From Planctomycetota bacterium (GTDB lineage Bacteria; Planctomycetota; Phycisphaerae; Phycisphaerales; UBA1924), in contig JAEYUO010000105.1 in NCBI GenBank assembly GCA_023432465.1, positions 1 to 26,738 of the forward strand: 26,738 bases of DNA, written 5' to 3'. The notes beneath the pieces were generated by a model. It saw nothing but the letters and a program-made list of their open reading frames with translations. It did no database searches and was not told the origin of the DNA. The translations under genes and the position numbers were made by a program. Each line of letters starts with the position of its first letter. Position 1 is the stretch's first letter. Below, one piece after another: positions 25,501 to 26,738 of the stretch.

Positions 25501-26673
25501 ATCGCCTCGATCATCGCCCGCCCGCGCAACTCGTCGGGAGCGATTGTCACCAACCCGGCCACGCCCTACTCGGTGCAGTTCAACACCACCGGCGAGTTCC
25601 GCATGGGGCAGAACGAGAAGCTCACCGTCGGCGGCGCGGTCACGATCAACGCCGCCACCGCCGTCCTGGGCGACATCACCGCGCTGGGCAACATCACCGT
25701 CAACGCCGGCAGCATCGAGCTCAACAGCCGCATCCCCGGCACGCTGCTCGCGCCCGACGGCTCGATCGGTCAGGACATGGGTCTGGACTTCGTCTCCGGC
25801 GGCGAGATGAACTTCTCCGTCACGCCCACCGTCAACGGCACGGGCCGCGTCGCGTTCTCAACGCCCGACGGCACCGGCGATGCCAACGGCAACCTCTCGA
25901 CCTTCATTTTCCAGTCCTTCGGCGACCTGACGCCCGGCCTCATCACCCGCACCGTCAACAACAACATCATCACCCTCGACCTCCGCGCCGAGGGCCCGAC
26001 CAACACCAACATCTCCGATGCCATCGCCGGGGCCATCCCGCGCGAGACCCGCTTCAGCGATGTCGGTGGCGACCCCGTCGTCGGCCAGGCCCAGATCGAG
26101 GAACTCCGCCAGCTGGGCATCATCCCCCGCACGCTTGACCTCCCCGAACTCCTGGCCCTGCTGGTCGGCTGGGGTCTGTACAACGACTACCCGACAGCGA
26201 CCGACGGCGCGAGCACCTACTCCACCGCCGTCAACCGCCTCCCCGGGCCGGAGGTCACCGCCCTCCTTCGCGACTACGACCGCGTCTTCAACCGCGACCT
26301 CGTTGACGAGGACGGCCTCCCGGTCATCGATGAGAACGGCAAGGTCCGGCGCGTCTCCCGCGCATCAGAGATCCAGGACGCCCTCTACCAGAGTGTCCGC
26401 CGCTACCTCGCCGCCAACCCCGGCACCACCAGCATCGATGCCGCCCGCTTCCGCGAGTACATCGATACCTCGCCGGACGAAACCGTCAGCCGCGCCCACG
26501 TCGAGCAGCTCGCCGACTTCCTCAACCGCCTCGAGTACCTCGGCCTCACCACCCGCGAGCTCGCCCTGTCCAAGAACGTCCTGCTCGCCCCCGTCCGCCC
26601 CCGCGGCATCGCGACGATCCAGCAGTTCGAAGCCGTCATCCGCGGCTCGGAAATGGCCACAACCGGCAACTAA
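19552..26673 (+). CDS. Two-partner secretion exoprotein TpsA, filamentous haemagglutinin-like adhesin
   Basis: The 2373-residue protein starts at ATG 19552, with AGGAG six bases before it. A long signal peptide has its core at about 20-40, ending TTLA|GPEG. The TPS secretion domain covers about 41-260: SVRFVQPSRDARVLNRISG, NGNVYFVNPAGITFG (116-128, the NPNG-type motif), GGVAALIGREVANRG. Next come GNGGFVETSGKE (about 388) and GTWLLDPRNVTID (about 418), which commonly close this region in large TpsA proteins. The body to about 2160 is a predicted right-handed beta-helix of short Gly/Asn/Asp/Thr-rich strands, with four or five long repeats and recurring acidic loops. Residues about 2164-2373 change to predicted helices rich in Arg/Leu/Glu. 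I saw no cysteine in the whole chain, as usual for TPS cargo, and no LPXTG, autotransporter barrel or toxin motif. It is secreted by the TpsB encoded just upstream. Confidence 0.93.
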   Translation: MFTQAHARPVNRGGVIGLSLGRFAFIGAGVAAVFAGTTLAGPEGAKVVRGNAKIHQNGNFTRIRASDGAIINYNSFNVGANESVRFVQPSRDARVLNRISGEAPTFINGSIRANGNVYFVNPAGITFGNGAVVDVGGLYAAAGNISNRDFINNVNRFSGLSGSVVNEGSINADGGVAALIGREVANRGVIAADSGLVAMVSGEDVILQQRGSNFSVKVEGLARSESAQVQGVGVENTGSVSAKRGRALMVAGDMYSLAINNSGSVQARNTTIEGQGNATVKVGGTIDARNAVSGNRGGTVDVTGHRVIISDARIDASGAHGGGTVNIGGRLQGNGDLRTADTTLVSTGSEITADAIRRGDGGQVVVWADNHTGFYGKASADGGTQSGNGGFVETSGKETLDIRGGRVSAAAKSESGSGGTWLLDPRNVTIDAVATSGGTFDAGDPDTFTPNADDAIVDVADIVMALEGGTSVQILTGNTGAQDGNITVASAINKTAGGDATLTLRAANDINVNADITSSAGELNVELFANDATNGNDDLDANSGSVSIASGVTIDTFGGDLTVRGEGFLADAMSTVAAGMGTVDVDVNGNVTLGAVASDWLFVTAGGTYQGLGATGLNIASGADITTLAGDLTLGITSVGVIFAAVSNGGDIFQTGTITNAGTSTFVAINGTGGQITLTDAMNTLGGNVEMRSRLADNSDFGDGAIQLVSSGTLSLIGAQTTGDLSLTADDIVVNGPVRGDSSISISNLNPGEAIFLGGSGMGLSLSAAELAQFDTNGTLTFGGADTGSIFIGDDGAIDLSGIGLTRLTLRAGDMTFAAEITLPDSATAALIADTGGIDGSAPGNDITVGGVNGSLVINAAGDVDLDTAVGRVAADLSAGSLTLRNTGNLRIGMVDAVSGITVAAGEDVDITADGGLTVNFDVTTSGAGSIALTAEGGDDGHLIVNAAVSAADGDITLNADDDITLNAGAAIASTTGNVTLTADFDDATTGGPLDGGSIATVAGATVNAGADAVLGAGGNIALVTGASAIAGDSLQLTAGGDIDLDGTATAASFQLEAGDDIDLRTDLAATGAAGVSIIAGGTLTVDTTNAITSAGNPISLTIGGLGLLGTIDAGMGNVAIEIADTGTVGVGDAVGDLTVSNADMAKITASQLSIGGANATMITVDGVTDAATTSIDTVLLDATGNGARVVFSGTESTFNALTVNADDGIDVDVSIRADVGDITLDGDADNAADTDDAINIALGALIATTPTGGNITLSAANGGIVGEGAITLDANQDLIVNDSISAPGIVALFSGGMMTLGGEVTGNSIRIESDNGVTIGQNVTSQTGDVRINADVDDDGMGTAVIDAGATVTSNSNGIEIIAADLQLDGSLDGGTGDITIARSADGSFGLGSAAGDMQISGDELSRISAETLFLGNRRETTTAVDGVTAAHTANILSGINLRTNDLDITGGFELANGTLTIDRVTDGTLGLGTATGDMTIDNDELGRIVANSLILGGDTIANITVSGVSAMASDGIASALTLTSQDTITFSMGASTFNLLVAQADQLIRVNSNITTETGVLTLNGDFDGGGSGTNGITFSANRTLTSAGLLQLQAGSGGMVGAGSLTLNAAENLQIAANLTTNGTTILNADTDGDGGVATIALGSTVNTNSSALRITASDLALEGSLNSGAGETRILRSSLGTVGLGAATGQDMIITGAELQRIIATGLVIGGDNTSRIVANGVTAANTASIAAGVTLNALADNAQVEFTGTNSVFGTLDVNADNGILVNAQLTTNIGDLTFNPDADDAADGNDSIVLNDDVGAGSHDVNFEGNTRVGQNVIVSGNDVRFRGTVRSRTATARSLTVNTNNAGVTLFERAVGGGDRPLAALTTNADGVTRIGANITTSGGTMTFNDAVRLTAENITLTDTGGTGIFFNNTLDAAMGVTPSLSFRWLNNNLPADNTLPIVSFANNVGALNALENIYFNFNPGEGIDGRVNPPRIASIIARPRNSSGAIVTNPATPYSVQFNTTGEFRMGQNEKLTVGGAVTINAATAVLGDITALGNITVNAGSIELNSRIPGTLLAPDGSIGQDMGLDFVSGGEMNFSVTPTVNGTGRVAFSTPDGTGDANGNLSTFIFQSFGDLTPGLITRTVNNNIITLDLRAEGPTNTNISDAIAGAIPRETRFSDVGGDPVVGQAQIEELRQLGIIPRTLDLPELLALLVGWGLYNDYPTATDGASTYSTAVNRLPGPEVTALLRDYDRVFNRDLVDEDGLPVIDENGKVRRVSRASEIQDALYQSVRRYLAANPGTTSIDAARFREYIDTSPDETVSRAHVEQLADFLNRLEYLGLTTRELALSKNVLLAPVRPRGIATIQQFEAVIRGSEMATTGN
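22930..24960 (+). repeat. Internal long repeats in TpsA
   Basis: Four copies begin with Gly-x-[VFL]-Gly-[VL]-Gly and continue with 'xAxGDxxIxxxELxRIxAxxLxIGG' at about residues 1127, 1388, 1469 and 1684 (DNA 22930, 23713, 23956, 24601). A more distant copy lies near 21838. Copies 1 and 4 extend over about 115 residues, including FSGTESTFNALTVNAD against FTGTNSVFGTLDVNAD. Similar 'ELxRI' units occur in other large TpsA proteins. Confidence 0.75.
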
Positions 26674-26679
26674 TCCTGC

Positions 26680-26738
26680 CGTTCCATCCACCCTCCCCCA
26701 GGGGGGGGGCGCCGCCGCGGGGGGGGGGGGGGGGGGTT
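26680..26738. other. Low-complexity contig end with G run
   Basis: After the tpsA stop the sequence becomes CCCTCCCCCA followed by nine G, a short GCC-rich stretch, then 18 G (26719-26736) and TT. A C-run facing a G-run could form a hairpin, but the homopolymers look more like sequencing or assembly artefact at a contig end. Confidence 0.6.

Noticed and set aside
1..26738. CRISPR array, tRNA, rRNA, insertion sequence or integrase
   Set aside because: No spaced direct-repeat array, cloverleaf, rRNA core sequence or transposase frame was seen on either strand.

Overview
The window is GC-rich bacterial DNA that is almost fully coding. It most likely comes from a planctomycete, probably the Phycisphaerae. 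This rests on three things: a small membrane protein ending in a CxxCGYDLxGL...CPxCG zinc ribbon, lipoboxes ending in LPxC, and 10-bp-periodic intergenic phrase repeats. The assignment is inferred from style, not from a marker gene.

Left part (1-3394): a minus-strand membrane/zinc-ribbon protein runs off the left edge. It is divergent from a lipoprotein N-acetylmuramoyl-L-alanine amidase (Amidase_2). The amidase converges, across a hairpin, on a minus-strand dehydrogenase of the DapB / 2,4-diaminopentanoate dehydrogenase type. A plus-strand lipoprotein then begins the next block.

Centre (2864-17105): a mostly co-directional block related to the envelope and regulatory parts of type VI secretion (T6SS). 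In order it encodes a TssJ- or TagQ-like lipoprotein (tentative); a 1460-residue pseudokinase-TM-periplasmic protein with a degenerate formylglycine-generating-enzyme (FGE/TagR-like) end; a small opposite-strand lipoprotein; a protein resembling the C-terminal region of TagH without its FHA domain; TssL (DotU); TssM (IcmF, intact Walker A); TagF (ImpM); and an exported protein that looks like a duplicate of the periplasmic half of the pseudokinase protein. TagH-like, TssL and TssM are joined by ATGA overlaps. No tube, sheath, spike, baseplate or ClpV gene is visible, and unrelated genes flank the block on both sides. In Pseudomonas aeruginosa the threonine-phosphorylation pathway uses PpkA kinase, TagR (FGE-like), the FHA protein and TagF. 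The same parts appear here, but the kinase has lost its catalytic residues and the TagH-like protein has lost its phosphothreonine-binding FHA domain. I read the block as a sheath-less, phosphorylation-independent derivative of the T6SS membrane complex. This is the most unusual content of the window.

Right part (17185-26673): a two-partner secretion pair. A plausible promoter precedes a TpsB outer-membrane transporter with POTRA-like regions and a VRGY barrel motif. A hairpin-rich spacer follows, then a giant cysteine-free TpsA filamentous-haemagglutinin-like exoprotein of 2373 residues with long internal repeats and a predicted helical C-terminal domain. The window ends in an 18-base G run that looks like a contig-end artefact.
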